Shown here: positions 15,520 through 23,406 of the stretch, one piece after another | How the letters are laid out: every line of letters starts with the position of its first letter | Numbering within the stretch: the first letter of the stretch is position 1 | DNA from: JBAZOY01 sp041648505 | Lineage (GTDB): Bacteria > Desulfobacterota > Syntrophia > Syntrophales > CG2-30-49-12 | DNA length: 28,788 bases | Reading direction: 5' to 3' | Assembly (NCBI GenBank): GCA_041648505.1 | Contig: JBAZOY010000029.1 | Span: forward strand, 1 to 28,788 | The notes under the pieces: model-generated | What the model was told of the DNA's origin: nothing | The model's input: the letters and a program-made list of their open reading frames with translations, nothing else | The model's database searches: none | Made by a program: the position numbers and the translations under genes

Positions 15520-16655
15520 GCAGCTTTTCTGAAAAGAAACCGGATGTTATCTTACTTCTTGTAACGTTGTGCCTGGTTATCGTCGGCACTGCCATGGTAT
15601 ATAGCTCGAGTTCTATCCTTGCGATGGAGCGGTACAATGATGGACAGTATTTTATTAAGAAGCAGATTATTTTCGTTTTCCTCGGACTGGGAATTATGGT
15701 TTTGCTGACAAGGTTTCCTTACTATCATTTAAGAAAATTGGCCTATCCCGGTGTCTTACTGTCGGTGTTTCTCCTTGGAATGCTTCTATTCTCACCAATG
15801 GGTGTTAGAGCTGCCGGAGGTGCCAGGCGATGGCTGAGTATATTTGGATTTTCATTCCAGGTCACGGAAATGGTCAAGGTCTTAGTGGTCATGTTTCTTG
15901 CTCATTTCCTCGCGAAACAGGCAGATCATCTAACTGAATTCAAACGGGGGGTTATGATCCCTCTGCTCATTACATCATTTATTATCGGGCTGATTATGCT
16001 GGAGCCGGATTTTGGCACGTCAGTTATCGTATTCAGCATCTTTATGCTGATGCTCTATCTTTCTGGAAGCAGAATCCTGCACATTGCCGGTATAGCAGCG
16101 GTGTTTGCTCCTGTCGGCTTATGGCTGCTTGTCCAAAAGGATTACCGCATGGACAGGTTGAAGGGTTTTTGGGACCCGTGGAAAGACCCTCTCCATTCCG
16201 GATTTCATATTATTCAATCACTCCTTTCTTTTGGTTCCGGTGGCGCCTTTGGTGTGGGGGTTGGCGATGGCATGCAGAAGCTGTTCTATCTTCCTGAGCC
16301 ACATACCGACTTTATCCTGGCAGTTATCGCCGAGGAAATGGGTTTTATCGGTGTGGCCGTTGTCATCTTCCTCTTTACCGTTTTTATTTTTCGGGGTTTC
16401 CTTATTTCTTTTAATGCTCCCGACCTTTTCGGAACCCTTCTGGCGGCAGGACTGACCATGATCATTGCCCTTGAGGCAATTATCAATATTGCCGGGGTGA
16501 TGGGATTGATCCCCGTCAAGGGATTGGCCCTCCCATTTATCAGTTATGGTGGGACATCGCTAATTATGTCTCTCTCGGCGGTGGGGATTCTTTTGAGTAT
16601 TTCTTCTCAGGTAGGCACAGGGACACAAAGACGTAAGGGCACGAAGAAATTTTGA
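15516..16655 (+). CDS. ftsW: Peptidoglycan glycosyltransferase FtsW (SEDS family)
   Basis: 379 residues with about ten membrane helices. It polymerises lipid II into septal glycan strands together with FtsI. SEDS hallmarks are visible: a YSSSSI segment near the first helix, EPDFGTS with its catalytic-region Asp, the loop with PEPHTDFI, and PFISYGGTSL near 340-349. The start is GTG, overlapping the murD stop by 4 bases. The last dozen or so residues (GTGTQRRKGTKKF) are encoded by a purine-rich stretch that resembles a low-complexity intergenic repeat, not a conserved FtsW tail. Confidence 0.94.
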   Translation: MSSFSEKKPDVILLLVTLCLVIVGTAMVYSSSSILAMERYNDGQYFIKKQIIFVFLGLGIMVLLTRFPYYHLRKLAYPGVLLSVFLLGMLLFSPMGVRAAGGARRWLSIFGFSFQVTEMVKVLVVMFLAHFLAKQADHLTEFKRGVMIPLLITSFIIGLIMLEPDFGTSVIVFSIFMLMLYLSGSRILHIAGIAAVFAPVGLWLLVQKDYRMDRLKGFWDPWKDPLHSGFHIIQSLLSFGSGGAFGVGVGDGMQKLFYLPEPHTDFILAVIAEEMGFIGVAVVIFLFTVFIFRGFLISFNAPDLFGTLLAAGLTMIIALEAIINIAGVMGLIPVKGLALPFISYGGTSLIMSLSAVGILLSISSQVGTGTQRRKGTKKF

Positions 16656-16673
16656 TGACTTTAGGAACTGGCT

Positions 16674-17765
16674 GTGAAGATTATTATTGCTGGAGGAGGA
16701 ACGGGAGGTCACCTTTTTCCCGGGATTGCATTAGCGGAAGAGTTCTTAAAGAGAGACCCCCAGAATAAAATTCTGTTCATTGGAACCGACAGAGGACTGG
16801 AAAAGAGTATCCTAAGCGGGGAGGGATTTCCTTTGCGTACTCTGCATATGGAAGGGATCAAAGGCAAAGGATTTATGAAAAAGGTAAGTGCCCTGCTTAA
16901 GATTCCCGGAAGTTTGCTCAGATCTTTCAGGATTATTCGTGAGTTCCGTCCGGAGATCGTCATCGGTGTTGGTGGCTATGTATCCGGACCTGCCGTGATA
17001 GTGGCACATTTTATGGGCATCAAAACATTTCTGGCGGAACAAAACCTCCTGCCGGGGATTACCAACAGGATACTGGGGAAATTTGTGGACAGGTCATTTT
17101 TAACCTTTAATGAAACAAAAAAGTGGTTCCCGGGGGAAAAGGTGCTGGTTACCGGAAATCCCATCAGAGCCGCGTTTTTTTCGAGGATCGTAGAGCAGGA
17201 AGAAGAAATCAGGAAGAAAGGAAATCTCTTTACAATTCTTGTCTTTGGCGGGAGCCAGGGCGCCCATGCCATCAATACAGCAGTTATCGGTGCGATTGAA
17301 CATTTGGAGGATATAAGAAGTAAACTAAGATTCATACACCAGACAGGTCATAACGACTTGGAAGAGGTGTCAAAGGCTTATCAGTCTTATGGGATCGGGG
17401 CGGAGGTATTACCTTTCATTATGGATATGGCTTCGGTTTTTAAAGAGGCGGATTTAATTATCTGCAGAGCAGGAGCTACAACCGTCGCCGAGATCACAGC
17501 GAGTGGCAAGGCATCCATTATGATACCCTTCCCTTTTGCTGTAGGAGACCACCAGACAAAAAATGCCGAAGCCCTTGTAAAGGCAAAAGCGGCGGAAATG
17601 ATCCCGGAAAAAAAACTGACAGGTAAAGGATTAGCCGAGGCTATTAAACGGTTTTACCGCCACCCGGAGACGCTCAGGGAGATGGAGGCAAGGTCGGTTA
17701 GCATGGGCAATATTAGAGCGGCGGCGGACATTGTGGATTCATGTATGGCAATCGTAAAGGGTTAA
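16674..17765 (+). CDS. murG: Lipid II synthase MurG (UDP-GlcNAc transferase)
   Basis: 363 residues, a GT-B glycosyltransferase on the inner face of the membrane. It adds GlcNAc from UDP-GlcNAc to lipid I to give lipid II. The glycine loops GGGTGGHLFPG (7-17) and GGSQGAHAIN (192-201), the AEQN motif (121-124) and GNPIR (161-165) are all present. The RAGATTVAEI segment that binds UDP lies in the C-terminal domain. It starts with GTG 18 bases after ftsW and ends 5 bases before murC. Confidence 0.95.
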   Translation: MKIIIAGGGTGGHLFPGIALAEEFLKRDPQNKILFIGTDRGLEKSILSGEGFPLRTLHMEGIKGKGFMKKVSALLKIPGSLLRSFRIIREFRPEIVIGVGGYVSGPAVIVAHFMGIKTFLAEQNLLPGITNRILGKFVDRSFLTFNETKKWFPGEKVLVTGNPIRAAFFSRIVEQEEEIRKKGNLFTILVFGGSQGAHAINTAVIGAIEHLEDIRSKLRFIHQTGHNDLEEVSKAYQSYGIGAEVLPFIMDMASVFKEADLIICRAGATTVAEITASGKASIMIPFPFAVGDHQTKNAEALVKAKAAEMIPEKKLTGKGLAEAIKRFYRHPETLREMEARSVSMGNIRAAADIVDSCMAIVKG

Positions 17766-17770
17766 ATCGG

Positions 17771-19204
17771 ATGAATGAGATGGATCGCGATAGAATAGTC
17801 GGCATGGCGAGAAGGATAAAACGCATACATTTTGTAGGGGTAGGCGGTATCGGTATGAGCGGCATTGCGGAGGTGCTTCTCAACCTTGGTTACACAATAA
17901 GCGGATCAGATCTCAGTTTGTCCGATATTACCGGGCGCCTGACATCTCTGGGTGCCAAAATTTTCACCGGCCATCATGCCTCTCATATCGGTGATGCAGA
18001 CGTGGTTGTCACATCAACCGCTGTGAAAGCTGATAATCCGGAGGTATTAGAGGCACATAAAAGAAATATTCCGGTTATACCAAGGGCAGAGATGCTTGCC
18101 GAACTGTTGAAAATGAAGTTTTCCATAGCCGTATCGGGAAGTCACGGAAAAACAACAACAACTTCCATGGTGGCTACTGTCCTTGCTCATGGCGGACTTG
18201 ATCCTACCATGGTGATCGGCGGAAAGCTGGTCAGTATCGGCAGCAATGCAAAAATGGGAAAGGGTGCAATCATTGTGGCAGAGGCCGACGAAAGTGACGG
18301 TTCTTTCCTGAAACTGTCTCCTTCCCTTGCCGTTATTACCAATATAGATCTCGAGCATCTTGATTATTACCGGGATATCGAAGAGATCAAGGACGCTTTC
18401 ATTCAATTTGCCAATAGTGTTCCTTTTTACGGTCCTGCAATACTCTGCTTTGACGATAAGCATGTTAAAGAGATACTTCCTAAGATAAAGAGAAGAACCG
18501 TTACCTACGGTCTTACCTCCCCGTCGGACTATCAGGCAAGGGATATATCGTTTACCGGTTCTTCCACCTGTTTTTCTCTATATCACCAGGATAGTCTTAT
18601 GGGAGAGATAGTGCTGAATGTTCCCGGGTTGTTCAATGTTTACAATGCCCTGGCGGTGATTGCCGTAGCCCGCGAACTCGATATGGGATTCCAGAGTATC
18701 AGAGGAGGGATTAAAAGTTACGATGGAGTTCAGCGTCGGCTGGAGGTCAAGGGAAAGGTCAAAGGAATCACTGTAGTTGATGATTATGGACATCATCCGA
18801 CTGAAATCAGAGCAACCCTTGCCGCAGCAAGACAGGTGTGGAAGGGGAGGATTATTACGATATTCCAACCCCACCGTTATACCAGGACAAAATACCTCTT
18901 TAATGAATTTCTCGGGGCTTTTTCCGACACTGATAAACTGATCTTAACCGATATTTATCCGGCCAGTGAGGAAGCGATAGAAGGTGTGAATGCCGAAAGT
19001 CTCTGTAAGGGTATAAGAAGTTGTGGTCAGTTGGATGTGGTATATCTGTCAAGTTTTGATGAGATTGTTGATCAGTTGCTTTTAACCGCCGGCCCTTCAG
19101 ATACCGTTATTACCCTGGGTGCAGGAAATATATGGCAGATCGGTGAAGAATTTCTGAGAAGGGCAGGGGGGGAGAGGAAACACGGGGCAGGGATAAGGGA
19201 TTAG
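17771..19204 (+). CDS. murC: UDP-MurNAc:L-alanine ligase MurC
   Basis: 477 residues. It performs the first amino acid addition of the stem peptide (L-Ala to UDP-MurNAc). The N-terminal motif HFVGVGGIGMSGIA begins at 20, the ATP loop GSHGKTT is at 123-129, and DDYGHHPTEI, FQPHRYTRT and the DIYPASE segment follow in order. I chose the ATG at 17771, 5 bases after the murG stop. An ATG at 17741 inside murG would add ten residues not seen in the family. The C-terminal tail, rich in Arg, Lys and Gly, is coded by a purine-rich stretch and looks poorly conserved. Confidence 0.94.
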   Translation: MNEMDRDRIVGMARRIKRIHFVGVGGIGMSGIAEVLLNLGYTISGSDLSLSDITGRLTSLGAKIFTGHHASHIGDADVVVTSTAVKADNPEVLEAHKRNIPVIPRAEMLAELLKMKFSIAVSGSHGKTTTTSMVATVLAHGGLDPTMVIGGKLVSIGSNAKMGKGAIIVAEADESDGSFLKLSPSLAVITNIDLEHLDYYRDIEEIKDAFIQFANSVPFYGPAILCFDDKHVKEILPKIKRRTVTYGLTSPSDYQARDISFTGSSTCFSLYHQDSLMGEIVLNVPGLFNVYNALAVIAVARELDMGFQSIRGGIKSYDGVQRRLEVKGKVKGITVVDDYGHHPTEIRATLAAARQVWKGRIITIFQPHRYTRTKYLFNEFLGAFSDTDKLILTDIYPASEEAIEGVNAESLCKGIRSCGQLDVVYLSSFDEIVDQLLLTAGPSDTVITLGAGNIWQIGEEFLRRAGGERKHGAGIRD

Positions 19205-19226
19205 AGAAGGGGAACTGGAAATCAGC

Positions 19227-20153
19227 ATGATAAAAGATGCACTATTCCGAGAAGAATTAAGAAACATAACCTGTGGTACGGTTCTCTTCGATGAGACAAC
19301 GGATCGCTACACCTCTATTGGTGTCGGCGGTAGGGCTGCGGTTATGATTTTCCCCCGGAATACAGAGGAGCTTATAAGGCTGTTTTCTTATCTGCAGGAG
19401 AGTGAAATACCTTTTCTTCCTGTTGGTAATTGGACAAATATAATCGTGAAGGATGGTGGTTACAAAGGTGCCATCATCTGCCTGAGGGACCTTTGCGAGA
19501 TCGATGTCAAGGTTAGGGAAGATAACATGGTCTCTATTTATGCAGAGGCAGGAGTTGCCCTAAGTGAAATCGTTAACCTTTCTGCCGATGAGGCCCTTAC
19601 CGGTATTGAATTCTGCGCCGGTATCCCCGGAAGTGTAGGGGGTGCTGTCAGGATGAATGCCGGTGCTTACGGAAGAGAAATCAAGGATATAGTGGAATTG
19701 ATCAGTTTATTGAACAGTAGGGGAAAAATACTTGAGATAGGTCGAGACGGACTAAAATTTACATACAGAAATCTTGAGTTACCGGAAAAATCGATTATTA
19801 CCGGTGCTTCATTTCTCCTGAGAAGGGGGACGGAGAAAGAGGTAAGGGGAAAAATTGCCGAGGTCCTGATTTTACGTAAGAAAAAACACCCCCTCGAATA
19901 CCGAAGTGCCGGCTCCATATTTAAAAATCCCCGCAGTATTCCTGCTGGTCAGCTCATTGATGAAATCGGCCTTAAGGGTACCCGTGTAGGAGGGGCAAAG
20001 ATATCGGAAAAACATGGGAATTTTATTGTCAACATGGGGCATGCAAAGGCGGCGGATATCCTTTTCCTTATTGATATGGTGAAGAGCAGGGCTTTAGAGC
20101 AAAGGGGGATTGCCCTTGAGACCGAAGTCATAATTATTGGGGAAGATGAGTGA
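19227..20153 (+). CDS. murB: UDP-N-acetylenolpyruvoylglucosamine reductase MurB
   Basis: 308 residues, the shorter type II form. This FAD enzyme reduces UDP-GlcNAc-enolpyruvate to UDP-MurNAc with NADPH. FAD-binding elements include TSIGVGGRA, the 67-71 segment GNWTN, and AGIPGSVGGAVRMNAGAYG (131-149). The proton-donor Ser is S230 in YRSAGSIFKNP, and the catalytic Glu is E300 in LETEV. The usual GNGSN/GGGSN loop is GNWTN here. The gene sits between murC and ftsQ, where many deltaproteobacteria also have ddl. Its stop overlaps the ftsQ start by 4 bases (GTGA). Confidence 0.94.
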   Translation: MIKDALFREELRNITCGTVLFDETTDRYTSIGVGGRAAVMIFPRNTEELIRLFSYLQESEIPFLPVGNWTNIIVKDGGYKGAIICLRDLCEIDVKVREDNMVSIYAEAGVALSEIVNLSADEALTGIEFCAGIPGSVGGAVRMNAGAYGREIKDIVELISLLNSRGKILEIGRDGLKFTYRNLELPEKSIITGASFLLRRGTEKEVRGKIAEVLILRKKKHPLEYRSAGSIFKNPRSIPAGQLIDEIGLKGTRVGGAKISEKHGNFIVNMGHAKAADILFLIDMVKSRALEQRGIALETEVIIIGEDE

Positions 20154-20998
20154 ATAAAGTTTTCAGAAATAAATTAGCTACAAGAAAAAACAGGCTAAAG
20201 AGACGCTCGGGCAATATATTACGGGAAGTTTTTAATGCTCTTTTGCTGCTCATTCTAATCTTTACGGTTACGATGACAATGATCTTCGGATATAATTATA
20301 CGATCAGTTCTCCCTACTTCCTGATTAAGGAGACGACTGTCAGGGGTTGCAGGGAACTTACGGAAAAAGATGTCCTGTCACTGGCCGCTATTAAACCGGC
20401 ACAAAATATTTTGGCTGCAAATATAGATACCATTGCCGGAAGGATCTCGACAAATCCCTGGGTCAAGGATGTTTCCATAGGAAGGGAATTTCCTGATCGT
20501 CTGGTAATTGAGGTTCAGGAGAGAACGCCAGTTGCCTTAATTCGGAGAGACAATAATTTCTACCTTGTGGACATTGAAGGAGTTGTTTTTAAAAAACTGC
20601 AAGCGGGTGACGAAGACGATCTTCCCCTGCTGACCGGGTGTTACCAGGGTAAAAAAGAGAATCCGGAGCTCTTGAAAAAATCCATTCGGCTTTTACGTTA
20701 TCTTGCTACAGCGAAAGATTTTCCTACAATAGACTGTATTTCGGAGGTTCATGGAAGTGAGAGATTCGGCCTTTCTATTTTTACCAATAAGGGTATCAGC
20801 TTACAGTTGGGCTTTGACAGTTATCAAAATAAGTTGAAACGACTGGTTCCTGTAATGGCCGATCTTACTAAGAGGAATACCGGAGGGGGTTTTTTACATG
20901 TAGATCTTAGCGATCCCCTTAAAATCAGTGTTCAGAGAAGAAATATAACAGGTTCCCGAGAGCCTATAATGGCAGGTAAACAGTACAGAACTTTGTAG
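20150..20998 (+). CDS. ftsQ: Cell division protein FtsQ (POTRA domain)
   Basis: 282 residues. A basic cytoplasmic tail (1-27, rich in Arg and Lys) precedes one membrane helix (about 28-48). Then come a POTRA domain (about 57-127, ending in RLVIEVQERTPVALI) and the FtsQ beta domain. FtsQ bridges early and late divisome proteins by binding FtsL/FtsB in the periplasm. The start is GTG, overlapping the murB stop. Sequence is variable in this family, but the domain order and place before ftsA-ftsZ make the call firm. Confidence 0.92.
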   Translation: MNKVFRNKLATRKNRLKRRSGNILREVFNALLLLILIFTVTMTMIFGYNYTISSPYFLIKETTVRGCRELTEKDVLSLAAIKPAQNILAANIDTIAGRISTNPWVKDVSIGREFPDRLVIEVQERTPVALIRRDNNFYLVDIEGVVFKKLQAGDEDDLPLLTGCYQGKKENPELLKKSIRLLRYLATAKDFPTIDCISEVHGSERFGLSIFTNKGISLQLGFDSYQNKLKRLVPVMADLTKRNTGGGFLHVDLSDPLKISVQRRNITGSREPIMAGKQYRTL

Positions 20999-21024
20999 TT
21001 TTGACAGGAAGGGCGGGTGGCCAA

Positions 21025-22248
21025 ATGGGTAAGAAAGGAAATATTATCGTTGGATTAGATGTAGGAACTACGAAGACATGTGCCGTTGTTGGTGAAATCA
21101 AGGATACGGGCATTGATATTGTAGGCATAGGTTCTCATCCTTCAGAGGGATTGAGGAAAGGTGTCGTGGTCAATATCGAAAGCACAGTGGATGCCATCAA
21201 AAAGGCTGTAGAAGAGGCGGAGCATATATCCGGTTGCGAGATCAGCTCAGTTTACGTCGGTATCGGGGGAGGACACATTAAGGGACAGAATAGCCTCGGC
21301 ATCGTTGCTGTCAAGGGCCGTGAGGTCGATAAAGATGATGTCGAGAGAGCTATCGAAGAGTCAAAGGCGATCGCTATTCCACTCGACAGACAGATACTCC
21401 ATACCTTGCCCCAGTACTATGTTGTTGATGACCAGGACGGTATCAAGGACCCTGTCGGGATGTCCGGTGTGCGATTGGAGGTAAAGGTTCATATCATAAC
21501 CGGTTCTATTACCTTCATTGAGAACGTTGTGAAATCTGTCGAGCGGGTGGGATTGGATGTAAATGATATTATTCTGGAACAGCTTGCATCCGGTGAAGCC
21601 GTTCTAAGCCCCGACGAAAAGGATTTAGGGGTTGCCCTGTTAGACATAGGCGGTGGAGTAACAAAAATCGCTCTCTTCACTGGAGGCAGTATCAAACATA
21701 CGGCCGTTTTGCCGATCGGCGGCAATTATCTTACCAGTGATATCGCTACCGGCCTGAGGACACCCATTGGGGAGGCTGAAAAAATAAAGATTCAATATGG
21801 CTGTGCATATCTTCCATTGATCCGTAAAGATGAAACAATTGAAGTCCACAGTGTAGGCGGAAGAGAACCGAGAGAGGTCTCACGCCAGATTCTCGGAAGT
21901 ATTGTTGAACCACGCATGGAGGAAATCCTCAATATGGCCTACAAAGAAATCTGCAGGTCGGGTTACGAAGATCATCTGGCAGCAGGTGTTGTTTTGACAG
22001 GAGGAACGTCTATCTTAGAGGGAACCACGGAACTGGCGGAACAGATATTTAATATGCCTGTCAGGAGAGGATACCCCACAGGCATAGGGGGGCTGATAGA
22101 TGTAGTGAACAGTCCCGTGTATGCAACGGGTGTGGGTCTAGTTATTTATGGAAGCAAATATATGCCCAGAGATACTTTTAACGGTAATGCAAGAAAGTTC
22201 GGTAAAATGGTCGGCGGTATAAAAAAATGGGTGTTGGATTTTTTTTAA
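21025..22248 (+). CDS. ftsA: Cell division protein FtsA
   Basis: 407 residues, an actin-like ATPase that tethers FtsZ to the inner membrane. The phosphate-1 motif GLDVGTTKT begins at 10. The SHS2-type 1C insertion follows, then LLDIGGGVTK (phosphate 2) and GVVLTGGTSIL (adenosine loop). The last residues (VGGIKKWVLDFF) form an amphipathic membrane-targeting helix. I chose the ATG at 21025 with GGGTGG just upstream, over an in-frame TTG at 21001. It lies 26 bases after ftsQ and 16 before ftsZ. Confidence 0.95.
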   Translation: MGKKGNIIVGLDVGTTKTCAVVGEIKDTGIDIVGIGSHPSEGLRKGVVVNIESTVDAIKKAVEEAEHISGCEISSVYVGIGGGHIKGQNSLGIVAVKGREVDKDDVERAIEESKAIAIPLDRQILHTLPQYYVVDDQDGIKDPVGMSGVRLEVKVHIITGSITFIENVVKSVERVGLDVNDIILEQLASGEAVLSPDEKDLGVALLDIGGGVTKIALFTGGSIKHTAVLPIGGNYLTSDIATGLRTPIGEAEKIKIQYGCAYLPLIRKDETIEVHSVGGREPREVSRQILGSIVEPRMEEILNMAYKEICRSGYEDHLAAGVVLTGGTSILEGTTELAEQIFNMPVRRGYPTGIGGLIDVVNSPVYATGVGLVIYGSKYMPRDTFNGNARKFGKMVGGIKKWVLDFF

Positions 22249-22264
22249 AAAAGGGAGGGGTGCT

Positions 22265-23371
22265 ATGTTTGAGTTATCTGATAAAGGTGTTGTAAACCCG
22301 GCAAAGATTAAAGTGGTTGGTATGGGGGGAGGAGGAGGAAATGCAATAAATACCATGATATCATATGACCTGAAAGGGGTCGAATTAATCGTGGCTAACA
22401 CAGATGCCCAGTCCCTTTCAGCCTCTATCTCCAACATTAAGATTCAGCTCGGTGCAGGAGGTCTGGGAGCCGGTTCAGATCCTGAGGTGGGGAAAATGGC
22501 GGCCATTGAAAGTAAAGACGCGTTGAGGGAACATGTCGAAGGTGCGGATATGGTTTTTATTACCGCCGGTCTGGGAGGTGGCACAGGGACCGGAGGCGCA
22601 CCCGTTTTAGCAGAGATTGCCAGGGAGGCGGGAGCTCTTACCATTGCCATCGTTACAAAACCCTTTCAGTTTGAAGGAAGAAAGCGCAGTAAGCAGGCGG
22701 ATGATGGCATTACCGAATTACGAAATATTGTCGACACCCTGATCGTTATTCCCAACCAGAGACTCCTCAGTCTTGGGGGAAGGAACCTGTCGTTATTAGA
22801 TGCCTTCAAAAAAGCGGATGATATCCTGTATCATGCTGTGAAGGGAGTTTCGGATTTAATAACCGTACCCGGGTTGATTAACCTTGATTTTAACGATATC
22901 AAGAAAGTGATGTCCGGGATGGGACTGGCCATTATGGGCACTGGTATTGCCAGTGGTGATAACAGGGCCGTGGAGGCTGCCCAGAAGGCAATCTCTTCTC
23001 CCTTGCTGGAGGATAACACCATTCAAGGCGCTCATGGGATTCTTCTGAACATCACGGGCGGACCGGATATCTCGCTTTACGAGATCAATGAAGCATCTTC
23101 CCTGATTCAGGCTGAAGCCGACGAGGATGCAAATATCATCTTTGGGACCGTCATTGATGCAGGAATGGGAGATGAGATACGCATCACTGTAATCGCTACC
23201 GGTTTTGAAGAAAATGGGAAAAAGAAACGAACCGATGTTTCACATCTTGAGGGCTATAAACGAGGAGACCTGTCTATCCCTACCTACCTCAGACAGGAAA
23301 AACTTGATATATCCGATGATAGTGATGCAGATCTCGAAATTCCCGCATTTTTGAGGCGACAGGCGGATTAG
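22265..23371 (+). CDS. ftsZ: Cell division GTPase FtsZ
   Basis: 368 residues, the tubulin homologue that forms the Z ring. An early glycine loop is at 20-26, the tubulin signature GGGTGTG at 104-110, and the T7 loop NLDFNDIKKVM follows. After the GTPase core the linker is short (about 35 residues) and ends in the conserved C-terminal peptide DLEIPAFLRRQAD (356-368), which binds FtsA and other partners. A strong GGGAGGGG ribosome site precedes the ATG, in keeping with high expression. No separate promoter was identified in front of it. Confidence 0.97.
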   Translation: MFELSDKGVVNPAKIKVVGMGGGGGNAINTMISYDLKGVELIVANTDAQSLSASISNIKIQLGAGGLGAGSDPEVGKMAAIESKDALREHVEGADMVFITAGLGGGTGTGGAPVLAEIAREAGALTIAIVTKPFQFEGRKRSKQADDGITELRNIVDTLIVIPNQRLLSLGGRNLSLLDAFKKADDILYHAVKGVSDLITVPGLINLDFNDIKKVMSGMGLAIMGTGIASGDNRAVEAAQKAISSPLLEDNTIQGAHGILLNITGGPDISLYEINEASSLIQAEADEDANIIFGTVIDAGMGDEIRITVIATGFEENGKKKRTDVSHLEGYKRGDLSIPTYLRQEKLDISDDSDADLEIPAFLRRQAD

Positions 23372-23406
23372 GGAGTAGCTTATAATTAATGGGTGACAAC
23401 TGATAT

